64,000 nucleotides of DNA, taken from assembly GCA_019096065.1 (NCBI GenBank), contig JAGUCH010000006.1, forward strand, positions 1,818,001 to 1,882,000. The letters are read 5' to 3'. The position numbers were made by a program, and so were the translations under genes. The DNA comes from Paracyclopina nana. Taxonomy: Eukaryota; Arthropoda; Copepoda; Cyclopoida; Cyclopettidae. The notes under the pieces were generated by a model. It saw nothing but the letters and a program-made list of their open reading frames with translations. It had not been told where the DNA came from and made no database searches. The first letter of the stretch is position 1. Every line of letters begins with the position of its first letter. Of the stretch, positions 14,474 to 24,206 are shown in pieces.

Positions 14474-15528
14474 TTACACATCTTCTTCAAAACCATCCTC
14501 GTCAGAGAGGAATCGACGCTTCTTAGCTGTATTCATAAATGGCCTCAATGCCCACTCAGAATCGGCGGCAGACTCATTGTCCAAAGTGCCAAGCTTGATT
14601 TGGTACAATCTCAATTGAAACCTGGGTCCAACTTCGGACAACTCAACATTTTTGCCACCATCCACCTTTTTGTAAGTGTGATGCCTGAATGAAATGTAGT
14701 CATCGTGGTTTGCAAACGTCAACACACGTTTTGAATCCTCTTTGGGCACAGGGAATAGGTACTTGAGAATGTTGACCACTCTAGCTCCTAGCTTTGATTT
14801 GAAATTGTGAAATACCAAATGAGGATAGGCTTCAGACATGTTTCCGATATCAGGAATGTCGTGTCTCATGACCAAGTCAGACATGGTAAAGTATGCAGTC
14901 GGTCCAAATGGCAAATGACACACAATGAGTCCGTCTGGTTGACCTCTATGTTCATGGAGCACGAGGAAATCAGTGACACCGTTTGCGCGACATGCAGCAA
15001 GAAGCTGATTGAACTCGTAGTTTCCTCTGTTCAAGCGTTGGGCGTTGGGAATGATCAGTCTGAATTCTTTTGCGAATTTTTTCAGCCTGGCGGAGGGATC
15101 TCTGGACGTTGTTACCATAACTTTGGGGTCTTCAACGCCAGCCCATCGATACTCGTCATCTTGGCTATTTAGCGAAGCTGTCCCTCCTGACTCAGTGCCA
15201 AATGTTTCGGCTAGCTGGGGGCCTTGGTCGTCCCAATCACCAGACTTTTGTAGAGCCAATGCATCTCTTCGCAAGTCTCCGTCAATCAAGCGGTTCTCTG
15301 CATTGGCAATATTTTAGTAGCCATGCTAAAGAGTGTTTAAGGCTCAAGAACTTACCATCTAGGGCTCTTTTAAGGCGATCCTTCTTGTCTTGAATCGCCT
15401 TTTGTCGCTCCTCCACACCTTTGCGATACAAATATTCTCGCCTTAAGCGAGCTTGTCTTCGAATCTAATTAAAACATAGTTGTTAGTTTAAATTAAAAAA
15501 GGAACAAATTGGCGAGTTCACTAACCAT
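14474..15528 (-). CDS. IMP4: U3 small nucleolar ribonucleoprotein protein IMP4
   Basis: IMP4 is a Brix-domain protein that, with IMP3 and MPP10, joins U3 snoRNA to the 18S pre-rRNA in the nucleolar small-subunit processome. The coding exons are 15528-15526, 15464-15356 and 15297-14474: 936 nt, 311 residues (human 291). Exon 1 contributes only the ATG, followed directly by the donor GTTAGT. Residues 2-37 are the basic coiled N-terminus (RRQARLRREYLYRKG). The Brix domain runs from about residue 95 (PKVMVTTSRDPS) to about 285, with HLPFGPTAYFT, MRHDIPD, YLFPVPKEDSKRV, FANHDDYISFRHH and EVGPRFQLRLYQI. The tail is acidic (DEDGFEEDV). The gene is head-to-head with the SUZ-domain gene and tail-to-head with INTS1. 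Confidence 0.95.
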
Positions 15529-16078
15529 GTTGTTTTCGCAGAAAAAATTATGTTTCCAAACACGTGCTGTTGATGTCCGAGTCAATATGGCTTGTAATTG
15601 AGAAAATGTTCTCCTTGTATCCTAGTTCTCTTTTTAGTAACGCGCCATATTTGATGAAAGCGTCTAACAAATTATTAGGCGTGACTATCAGCTTTATTGC
15701 GTTTAAAATTCTAAAATAAAGTTCAGTTGAACAATTTGTGGCTCTAATTTTGTCAAAAGTAATGCAGCAGCCCTCAAAATATTGAAAAAATTCAGTTTTA
15801 CATCATTAAGCGAATCGTCCCTCATAAAAAATAAGCTCAGGTATTTCCTGACCAGCTTATCTTTCCTTATCAAAAGTGTTACTTTCTGCACAATACGATC
15901 CACTCATGCAATTGAATGTTTGGCGTTTTTTTGCAACAAATGTAGAATAACAATTACCAAGAAGAAAACCCACTCTCGAGTGAAATTCCATAAAAATTGG
16001 ACGTGAGATTTCTCTTGGCCATCTGACACAAGAGGTGAATGGAGGAAGATTGTTGAGATTTCCAGCTCTTTTCGTGTT
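15529..16078. promoter_or_regulatory. Divergent promoter region between IMP4 and SUZ-domain gene
   Basis: About 550 bp lie between the IMP4 start codon (minus) and the start of the SUZ-domain gene (plus). No other coding sequence is convincing here, so both promoters and 5' UTRs must lie in it. I see no clear TATA box. A poly-pyrimidine/A-rich centre near 15690-15960 is the only notable composition. Confidence 0.55.
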
Positions 16079-16810
16079 ATGTGGCCACCTCAGCGAAACA
16101 TGATGTGGCCTCCAGGGCAACCCCAACCACGTGTTCCACCTCCAACCAACAACTATTATGGCTATCAGCAGCAGCCTCCGTTGCTTCCTGATCCAAACTG
16201 GCAGGACCTGATGCTTGAGCAGCAATTCAGCCACATGAACTTTAGGCAGCCCCCGCCCCTAGTGTTTCACCAACAAAGGCAACAGCAGCCAAGGGCAAAT
16301 AACGCAAATTTGAATCCCTCGGGGATCCCGTCATTGTTGGACATTCGCGTTCCCAGACCGCCCCATTTAAATGGGAGAATGATGAGACCGCCGAGAAACA
16401 ATTTTCCTATGATCAACACTTCGGTGCCACCGCCAAGAATAGCCATTTTGCAGAAACCTCCACGAACTCAGCCACCTCCCGTTGTTCTTGCTCAGCGCCC
16501 TCCTATTATTGCTCCCAAAGTGGAGCCCAAACCTATCATTTTGGCTGAGGAAGCTCCTTTTGAGGAGAGCCTAGTCAATGGCGGATCACCTGTTAAAGAT
16601 GAGCCTGAAATCAGGGTGAAAACCATTCTGAAAAGACCCGCGAGTACTCCCAGTAATTTGGCATCTGCATCCAATGATGCTCCTGCCGAAGATAGTGACC
16701 CTGTGGAGAACTTGAAAAAACGCGAAGAAGAATATGCCAAGGCTAGACTGCGCATCCTTGGCTCAACCGGTCACGAAGAGAGCAACGAAGTCAACTCGCA
16801 CTCGTCTTGA
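16079..16810 (+). CDS. SUZ-domain, Pro/Gln-rich protein (SZRD1-like)
   Basis: Single exon, 243 residues. The N-terminal two thirds is Pro/Gln/Asn-rich (MWPPQRNMMWPPGQPQ, repeated PPP runs, RPPRNN) and looks disordered. The C-terminal part holds a SUZ-like segment at about residues 180-228: VKTILKRP, a Ser/Ala/Asp-rich linker, then KKREEEYAKARLRILG. That combination resembles SZRD1 and SUZ domains of R3H proteins, which bind RNA. There is no R3H domain. SZRD1 itself lacks the long Pro-rich head, so orthology is uncertain. The ATG at 16079 opens the frame. No AATAAA occurs before the next gene. Confidence 0.75.
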   Translation: MWPPQRNMMWPPGQPQPRVPPPTNNYYGYQQQPPLLPDPNWQDLMLEQQFSHMNFRQPPPLVFHQQRQQQPRANNANLNPSGIPSLLDIRVPRPPHLNGRMMRPPRNNFPMINTSVPPPRIAILQKPPRTQPPPVVLAQRPPIIAPKVEPKPIILAEEAPFEESLVNGGSPVKDEPEIRVKTILKRPASTPSNLASASNDAPAEDSDPVENLKKREEEYAKARLRILGSTGHEESNEVNSHSS

Positions 16811-17182
16811 TATTCGAGTGGTGGTCTGACGACAACCTCATTTGATATGCTACCACGTTTAGTGCATCAGAAAGCTAACGTTGCTGCCATTGTTCTGCTC
16901 TCACATTGCGCATGACAGCCATTTGCAGGCAATTCTCCCTCGTAATAGACATTGAGCATGATATGAGAAGAAAGCAATTTCATCTACCTATCGTGCGTTG
17001 AGAGCTTCTGAACTCTAGATCAAGTGAAGACTTCTATGACTGAAGAGCAAATTTTGCTCAGTGGAGACGATCCTCAGCTGCGATCATATTTTTTTACACG
17101 AACACACACCCATACTGTATACATTCTACTACTAGCCAACCAACCATTGTTATTGCTCTTCTTTTTCAGGAATGTAGCCAAT
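16811..17182 (+). promoter_or_regulatory. Intercistronic region with splice acceptor before MFS gene
   Basis: The 372 bp between the SUZ-gene stop and the MFS start contain no AATAAA or ATTAAA. A strong poly-pyrimidine tract and acceptor (CTTCTTTTTCAG) ends at 17169, 13 nt before the MFS ATG. A frame open from 17024 reads through this tract into the MFS protein, but its extra N-terminus (THTHTVYILLL...) does not look like a carrier N-terminus. The acceptor probably belongs to a 5' UTR exon, or to a spliced-leader site if this lineage trans-splices. Confidence 0.45.
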
Positions 17183-18876
17183 ATGCCAGATTCTGCTGGC
17201 ACCCTCTCCTCTTCGGGGGTCTTCTCCTCCCCCGAAAAGGTGGACGGAATCCTGTCTCTGGTGGGTGGATTCTGCTTGCATCTCACCCTGGGAACTCTGT
17301 ACTGCTTTGGCAACTTGAACACGTACATGACATCCTACCTAAGAAAGCACGTCCATCCCGGAATTGAGTACAGTGATATGATTTGGATTCCATGCTTGGC
17401 CACGATTTCCCAGGGAATTTTCATGACTTACTCCGGTCATCTGGAGGAGATTATTGGCATTCGGTGGACTCTTGTCTCCGGAGCAGCCATCATGAGTGCT
17501 GGTGTGATGCTGACCTCGATTTCCATCAAGGTGAAGCTCAATAAAGTTTGGGTGGCACAAGCATATTCATCTCTTTTTTTTAGTATTCCGTGGTAGCCAC
17601 AGCCATCACGTATGGCACCATGTTCGGCCTAGGAACTGCATTAGCCTATTCGCCCCCGTTGGGAGTTGCTATGAGGTGGTTTCCCAAGTCTAAAGGCCTC
17701 GTGAACGGCATTATTGTCGGAGGTTTTGGCCTCGGAGCCTTTATTTTCAACCAAATTCAGACTGCCTACCTAAACCCTCTCAACGAAGAACTTGATGACG
17801 AAGGCAAATTTTTCAAGGATGAAAAAATCTTGAAGCGAGTTCCCTCCGTCTTTCTCATGCTCGGCTCCATCTACGCGATTATCCAGTTCTTGAGCATTTT
17901 GCTGATCAAAGCTCCTGCGGATGATGACGTGTCATCCATGATGCCACTTGTCACCCATGCGTCCCCGGATGAGACTGAGGCGTTGGTCGATTTGCACGAT
18001 GAGGATGATGAGGACGACGACGAGGAAGAAGACCTTGAACTTGACCATCCAGGCGATGGCCTTGCCCCATCAGTGCAACGATCATCAACGCGTGTCAGTC
18101 AAGCAGATATTCTTGAGAACCTGAAACCTGGCCAAATTGTCAAAACTCGCGAGTTCTGGATTCTGTGGATAACTTTCTTTCTTAACACGCAGGTAAGGAA
18201 TTAGGAAAATTGTGTACATTTTCATTTCTCTAAACTTCTTCTTCTTCTAAGGCTATTGGCTACATCAACTCGATGTACAAGGCCTATGGTCAAGTGTTTA
18301 TCAACGACGACCACTTTTTGGCCGTAGTGGGAGCTTTTGCGGCCATTTTCAACGCTTCTGGCCGCGTCTTCTGGGGTCACATGTGCGACAAGTATGGATA
18401 CAGGAACTGCATGGTTGTGGTGACAAGTGGGATGGCAGCCCTCTACCTGACCTTTGGCTTTGCTCCAGTCTATGGGGGAAAGACTTTGTTCGCGATGTGG
18501 GTTTGGGCCATCTTCTTCTTCTTTTGTGCCAACTTTGTCTTATTGCCAACTGCGACGGCTCAAACTTTTGGTACCAGGTACTCTAATTACTTTTCATTTT
18601 TTCGCCTCATCGGAAAAAAGGTTGAAAACGAGCATCTTGTATTGTAGGCATTCGAGCAAGAATTACGGACTTGTCATGACTGGCCAGGCCGCGGCCGCTC
18701 CTGTGATTGCAATTATTACTGAATTCCTGAGCCCGGCCTTAGGCTGGTTTGGTATGTTCATCATAATTGCAGGAGCTTCCATTTTGAGCTGCACAATCAA
18801 TTTGCGTTATCCGAAAAATCCCTCGGCCAAAGCGATACTGGAAAGGCTTCAGCGTCCTCCGCCATCTCAATTATAA
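17183..18876 (+). CDS. MFS transporter, OFA/monocarboxylate-like
   Basis: A 12-TM carrier assembled from exons 17183-17530, 17584-18192, 18252-18577 and 18648-18876 (1512 nt, 503 residues). The first TM block is GILSLVGGFCLHLTLGTLYCFGNL; the rest includes GTALAYSPPLGVAMRWFPKS, GLVNGIIVGGFGLGAF and, in the second half, VFWGHMCDKYGYRN (the MFS loop motif between TM8 and TM9). This pattern fits the oxalate:formate antiporter / monocarboxylate side of MFS. The substrate cannot be read from sequence. The central cytoplasmic loop carries a strongly acidic run at about residues 255-271 (DEDDEDDDEEEDLELD). Introns are 53, 59 and 70 nt. The start MPDSAG follows directly on a splice acceptor. Confidence 0.85.
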
Positions 18877-19109
18877 TACTACTACAGTTTTGCATAAATT
18901 GCCTGTCAGGCTGAAAGTGTGACGCAAACTTGACAGAGGCACCGAAATTTTCGTCGCTTTCAATTTGAGAAGAAACCATTCCATTTGCAGCATACTGCTC
19001 TCTTTATCTAGTCTCTCTCGTTGGTTGTGCGTTTTTTATTTGCATTTTACAGTATATGCATACTTTCATTAGTGACTTATCTTGTTATATCCTTGAAGTT
19101 TTACTTTAG

Positions 19110-19121
19110 AATAAAAATAAA
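19110..19121 (+). terminator. MFS gene polyadenylation signals
   Basis: Two overlapping-spaced AATAAA hexamers (19110-19115 and 19116-19121) lie about 235 nt after the MFS stop codon. They are the first canonical signals downstream of both plus-strand genes of this block. Confidence 0.6.
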
Positions 19122-22100
19122 CTGACTTCATAATACTGCTCGGTAAAGCATACTTATTCTTATTTTAAGGCTGACACAAATGGGAGCTCTACAATCATGA
19201 CAATTCATAAACTAAGTCAATAAAGGAAATGCGTTTGCCTTGCGTCATATACTACTATGTCAAATTGCTGAAGTCCAAAATAGTCATCGAACTGACGTAT
19301 ATAAGCAGCAATCAAGAATATTATTCATTACATTTTTGCTCTCACAATGATCATGCTGCGCTCTTTGAGGATTTTTCCGTTTCTGACCGACTTTACTCTA
19401 GTTCAGAATATGCACAAATTGTAACCTCGTTCACGCCTCATTAATAATGCAGTTGCCAAGTTGCTAACAATAGTATCATTTCGAAATAAAGAAGGTTAAA
19501 TAATTTAAAGAACATTAACATGCGCGCGCGTGATGTCCAAAATGAAGGAGAAAAATGATGTTGCCGCATATGTAGTAGTAGTATGACGTGCAACAGAGGC
19601 TCCTAGTTCCGAGGGCAGCGCACTGTGTAGTTGCTAACATGCATGCGCTATAGAAGTTCAAAAGCTGTAGCTTTTCATTCAGTGCATTCTGCAGCAGTGG
19701 AAAACGCGGAGGTCGGTGCGAAAAGCAAGTGAGAAAATCAGCTGGGTTGATAAGGCTTACATTCGATCCACTTTTGGCCTTCTTTTGGCGCGGGACAGAT
19801 AAGAAAGGCCACGGATTTTCTCCTTTGCTCAGGCCCTTGCTGGCTGCTTAGTTACAGCAACGTGCACTGTGGAAGTAACAGCATAGTTTAGCAGTAGACG
19901 AGTCAACCTCTGCTATGTCACAACATCCGGCAAAGGCCATGAAAGACAAACAAAATATTGCATAGCATTGACCAGGAACTAGGAAGGCACCGTATTTTGC
20001 TACATTTACTCTTGGTAAGTCTTGTTGATCGGCCATGAATTGCACGCGGCTTTTTACTTCGGCTACAGCAATAATAATAAGAGCTAGTTCGGTTGTAATT
20101 ATGCTCTAGATGAACATTTCTTGATGCTATTATTGCTTACAAACGAAGTGAGACTGCCACTCACACATGTTTAGTAGCTAGCAGTCGCATTATATTAGTT
20201 GGAAAGCCATTTTTCATTGCTCCATTTTCTCTCAAGTTTGGCCATGATGATGATGTTGTGAAAAACTTTTAGTAGCCTTTCCTATTGCAGCTGCTACTGT
20301 GGCAGATTAGGAGTCATGGGTCTCAACATTGTGGGAAAAAGTTTGATTATTAATCTTGAGCTCTCGGATTAACTATAAGGCCTGGCGCTACAGTTGTACT
20401 ATATAATTAAGCCAGGATAGATGTACTCGCAGAATCTTGCTTATTATTTGCCACAGCTATTGAAGTCAAGTCTGTAGCGGGATGCAATTAAGTTTTTGTG
20501 CGGTTGATTTCGAGCTAATTTTGTGACGTCATTGCTTTCTTTTAGCAACAAAGCATCTAATTTTCTCGAGAAGCATGGTCTGAATTGTAATTCAGTCTAG
20601 AATACAGCGGCGCAGCAACAGCTTTTCCCAAAGAATGCTGAAACATATTAAAAGAGGGGCTGCTGGTTTATTGCTGTTGTTATGTCAAGCTCTTGCTCCT
20701 CGTCAAGAGTACTAGATAGCCAGAATGCCTAAACTGCTGAAGTTTGATATTTCCTGGGGCTTTGGAATTTTAATTAATCAAAGGTGAAATTTGACACTGC
20801 GTGCTTCTGTGTCTCTCTGTTGCCTCATGAGCTACTACGAAAGAGTGCCATTCCCGAGATCACGTTCTGTTGCAAGTGCAGCATCTTTTTAGTTTCGTTG
20901 GCTTTTGGGCATAAAAGGCCGCTTCTTTCGCTAGAGCAGCAAGAAATTGTGCATAGCTTGCTTTTTTAACAAGCCCCGTAAAGTTTGCTTGCGACACTTA
21001 TTGTGAGTAAGTATTTTTAACGACGAACTTCATCAATTTTTGCGCTGCTTTTGGAGTCTTTTTCGCAAGCTTGAAGTCTGGCTCGGAGCGAGTTGTTTTA
21101 TTGTACTCGAATATTATATAGCGGCGTACTTTATTGAGGCTGCATGTTCTTCTGTATTTTTAACGCAGCAGTAAACTTGGCAGTTTTAACGCGTGGAGTT
21201 TAGAATACTTTATAGGCATATAATGTGCTCCTTCACGTAGACTATGAGCTCATTTGTCATAAAAGCTCGCGTGCGTATCTTGATCCATATGCCATATATT
21301 ATGTGTAGGACATGACAGATTTCTTTCCTGCTTGCGCTCATTTATTTGATTGACTCCTTATCAAGTTTTTCCGCTAATTCCTTTTCGCCATAAATGGATT
21401 AGGTGCCCACAGTGGGCCATTTGGGCTGGTCGGGGATCATATTTTTGCCTAGGGCGAAAATAGCAGTGCGCGGTTTGGAGACCGGCAGGTATAGAGTACG
21501 CTGCCATGATGTGGTCAATGCCCCACTAAGTGAGCGCCAAATATTATTGGGCCAACCAAAAAAACCCTTAGAGGCAAACTTTGAGTGGAGCCAGTCGCCA
21601 AGCCAGATCACACACACAAGATCCTGTTTTTGCCTGCTGTGTGGCAAAGAAGTGCAGGCCAAAGTAGAGTACAGCATACACAAAACGTATCATATTCGTC
21701 TATGACACAAGAAATGTTTACACTTCAGAATTTGGAAAAAAAGCCTACTGGAAATTTCTGCGGATTTTCCCTTTGTTTTCTGATCGCGCGGGGGGTGGGC
21801 ATTTCACAATATGTATGTGAACTTGACCGCAATTTTTGCTCATTAATGTAGACTTAGCTTAATTCGCTGGCCTCACTTTGCCATTGAAGCAGAAAATGAG
21901 CTTGTCACACTATTACGTGCGGCGAATTCAGTGTGCTACACATTTATAGTATGGCAATAATAAGAAGTAAGAAATTCCGTGCATGCCACGAGGAACATTC
22001 CTTATTCACTTAGATATAGCTAGCAGCATTACTATCCCGCATAACGTGAAAGGACATATTAGTTCGTGCGGCTGCAATTCATCGGATTTTGTTGGCGTGA

Positions 22101-22613
22101 GGTCACGCAACCTTTGAGTATGATGGTAGCAGCAACAGTTTGACCACCTCGGCTGACACGAGAGCATGTGATGATTTTGTGCATGGCAAGGTAGATGATG
22201 ATAACGTGCGTAGAGCTAGCTGCAGTGCATGCCGACGTTGGAAGAAGTTGCGACGACGGCCTGCATCCTCCCCTGAGCAGCTGGCTTTAACGCAGTACGC
22301 GTCCACAAAGCAGGACAAGATTTTATAGCCAGACTTTCCGAGCTTCTTTGCTTTGTTACTTCGACTTGGCAGCAAGTGCGCTGATGCTGCCATTGAGCTA
22401 TTACATAACCAAAACCTTGTGACAATTCGCCACAACATTTTGCAGTTTTCCGCAAAATTATTGCTGGCAGCCGAGAAAGTACTCACGTTTGGCTATTTTA
22501 AGTTTTGCCCATACGCTGTATACCAATATATTGTGTCATTTCAGGTTTGACTCGTTTCTACGACCATTTTTGTGAAGTGAATTAGTGAAAATATATAATA
22601 GAGCTGCTGCAAC
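19122..22613. other. Non-coding stretch upstream of PKA first-exon array
   Basis: No recognisable coding exon. Two strong donor-like sites without an upstream start codon (GGTAAGT near 20014, GAGTAAGTA near 21005) could be ends of non-coding first exons. A GC-richer island at about 21400-21700 has open frames on both strands and a 13-nt palindrome (GCCCACAGTGGGC), but I do not recognise it as a protein or RNA. Confidence 0.45.
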
Positions 22614-22698
22614 ATGTCGTTTTTCCCGTGGAACAAGAAGGACAAAAAGTCCAAAGAGAAGAAAACGTCAGGCAGCCTGGGAGCATCCTCTGACAACA
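22614..22698 (+). CDS. Candidate alternative first exon of PKA-C, Lys-rich
   Basis: ATG opens 28 codons, MSFFPWNKKDKKSKEKKTSG plus a short Ser/Gly tail, ending at donor A|GTAAGT in phase 1. Joined to either exon 2 the split codon becomes Ile (ATC or ATT), giving ...SSDN-I-KEFL or I-QDFL. The basic cluster could bind acidic phospholipids; that is inference. The same phase would also fit the unassigned exon at 28541. Assignment to the kinase gene rests on phase, strand and position only. Confidence 0.5.
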
Positions 22699-24163
22699 GT
22701 AAGTTTATCATTTTAGTTTTTTTGAGTTTACCGTACGTAACCTTCGACTTGGTGCTAAGAGCAGAACTGGCAAACCTGGGCAAGTTTAAAGTGCCAATTA
22801 AGGTCCAATGCTAAGGAGAAAATGCATGCAGTTTTTCTCTCGTCAAACCGAGGTGGCCAAAAATAGATTATTGACTGTCTACGAAATGCGAAAGTAATTC
22901 CTCATTCTGCATGACATGTAAATGGAATCGTTTGAAATATTTATCAGGCACTCAAGCATGACGAATCCTGTTGTTGAATAACATGCCTGCATCCTTTGCT
23001 AAAAAGGACAATGTTAGATTGATAAAAGCTGCCTGCCTCAATTTAGTCTACTATCTGTTGATGGTGAAGCAATTTGAAGCAACCGGACAGCAGAATTTTT
23101 GCAATTTCCTATTTGAATGTGAAGCAAGAAAAGAAAACAATTTGGGCTGCTGTATGCTTTATCATAGAAGGAAGTTGTCAATTGACAATTTAATCTTTGA
23201 TCTCAGTCGCCTAAAAAGAACCTATGCTGATGATGGTATCCCTTTAAGTGGTGCGAGAGCCACTTTTGCAGCTAATCGAGTATCCCTTGAAATGCCTTAC
23301 AACCTGCTTACAAAGCATTTAAGCCGCATGTAATTAGCACTAGCATGAACACTGCTGATTGACAGCTTCTGATCGATAAAGGGAAATTTCCACGCGACTC
23401 GTTTGAGACTGTACAGTAGTTGTTTGTACTTATGAAAAAAATGTCTAACCCACTTTTAATCAAAATTGATGTGCAGCGTGAATATGGGACAAAAAGTCAA
23501 TTCTAGCTATCAGTAAGCGATACCAGAATTCCAGAATCTAGACGATAGACTACTTGAACTGGCCTTGGCTAGAGTTTCGACTAAGATTTTCAAGCTTTCT
23601 AATTTCCTGCCTTTTGTGCACTTGCCGAAACTATTATCACTGCTGTCATCTTGTTTTTCTATCGGCCTGACTTTGTTGTTTTAATGCATCAGCAGCAAGT
23701 GTAATATACAGTATTATTTACTACTTGATATTTGCTTTCAATCTTCCATGTATGATTAGGAGGCTCATTGCAATTGGATTTCGTAATACGCAGTAGTTTT
23801 TGAGTGCAAACTCGTTTCTCTAGGTCAGTTTCAATTTTATCAGTATCTCTAAAGTACTAGCTACTCTAGTCCGCATCGTCGTAAAATAAAGCCACTGGCT
23901 GGATTGAAATCTAAAAAAATCCAGTTCCTCCAACTCCTGCTTACTGCAAAATTCTCGCTAGAAACTAGACGGAGATCACGCAACCTTTACGAGCTCGCTC
24001 TTATCTCTGCGTGCAATCCGTCAATTTGCAACAAAGCAGTCGGTTGTCCGCATAGTACTATTTTCAAATAGTTCAACTTGAGCAGTTTTCAAGATGCATT
24101 TCCCCCTATTTCCCTAGCAAGCTCTAAGGCTGATCATCTCGGGCCATCAATTGCATATACAAA

Positions 24164-24206
24164 ATGTATGTGCCAGCTACTCCCATTTCGCTGATTGGTA
24201 ATCAAA
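24164..24206 (+). CDS. Weak candidate first exon (14 codons)
   Basis: ATG, 14 codons (MYVPATPISLIGNQ), then donor A|GTGAGT in phase 1, compatible with the PKA exon 2 pair. Short ATG-to-donor stretches in the right phase are expected several times by chance in 25 kb, and nothing in the peptide is recognisable. Confidence 0.15.

Noticed and set aside
19179..19196. MGALQS start resembling the 45136 myristoylation exon
   Set aside because: It hits a TGA after six codons and has no donor.
22971..23333. 120-codon plus-strand frame after the first candidate exon
   Set aside because: No splice acceptor at its head, weak donor, and no recognisable protein family.
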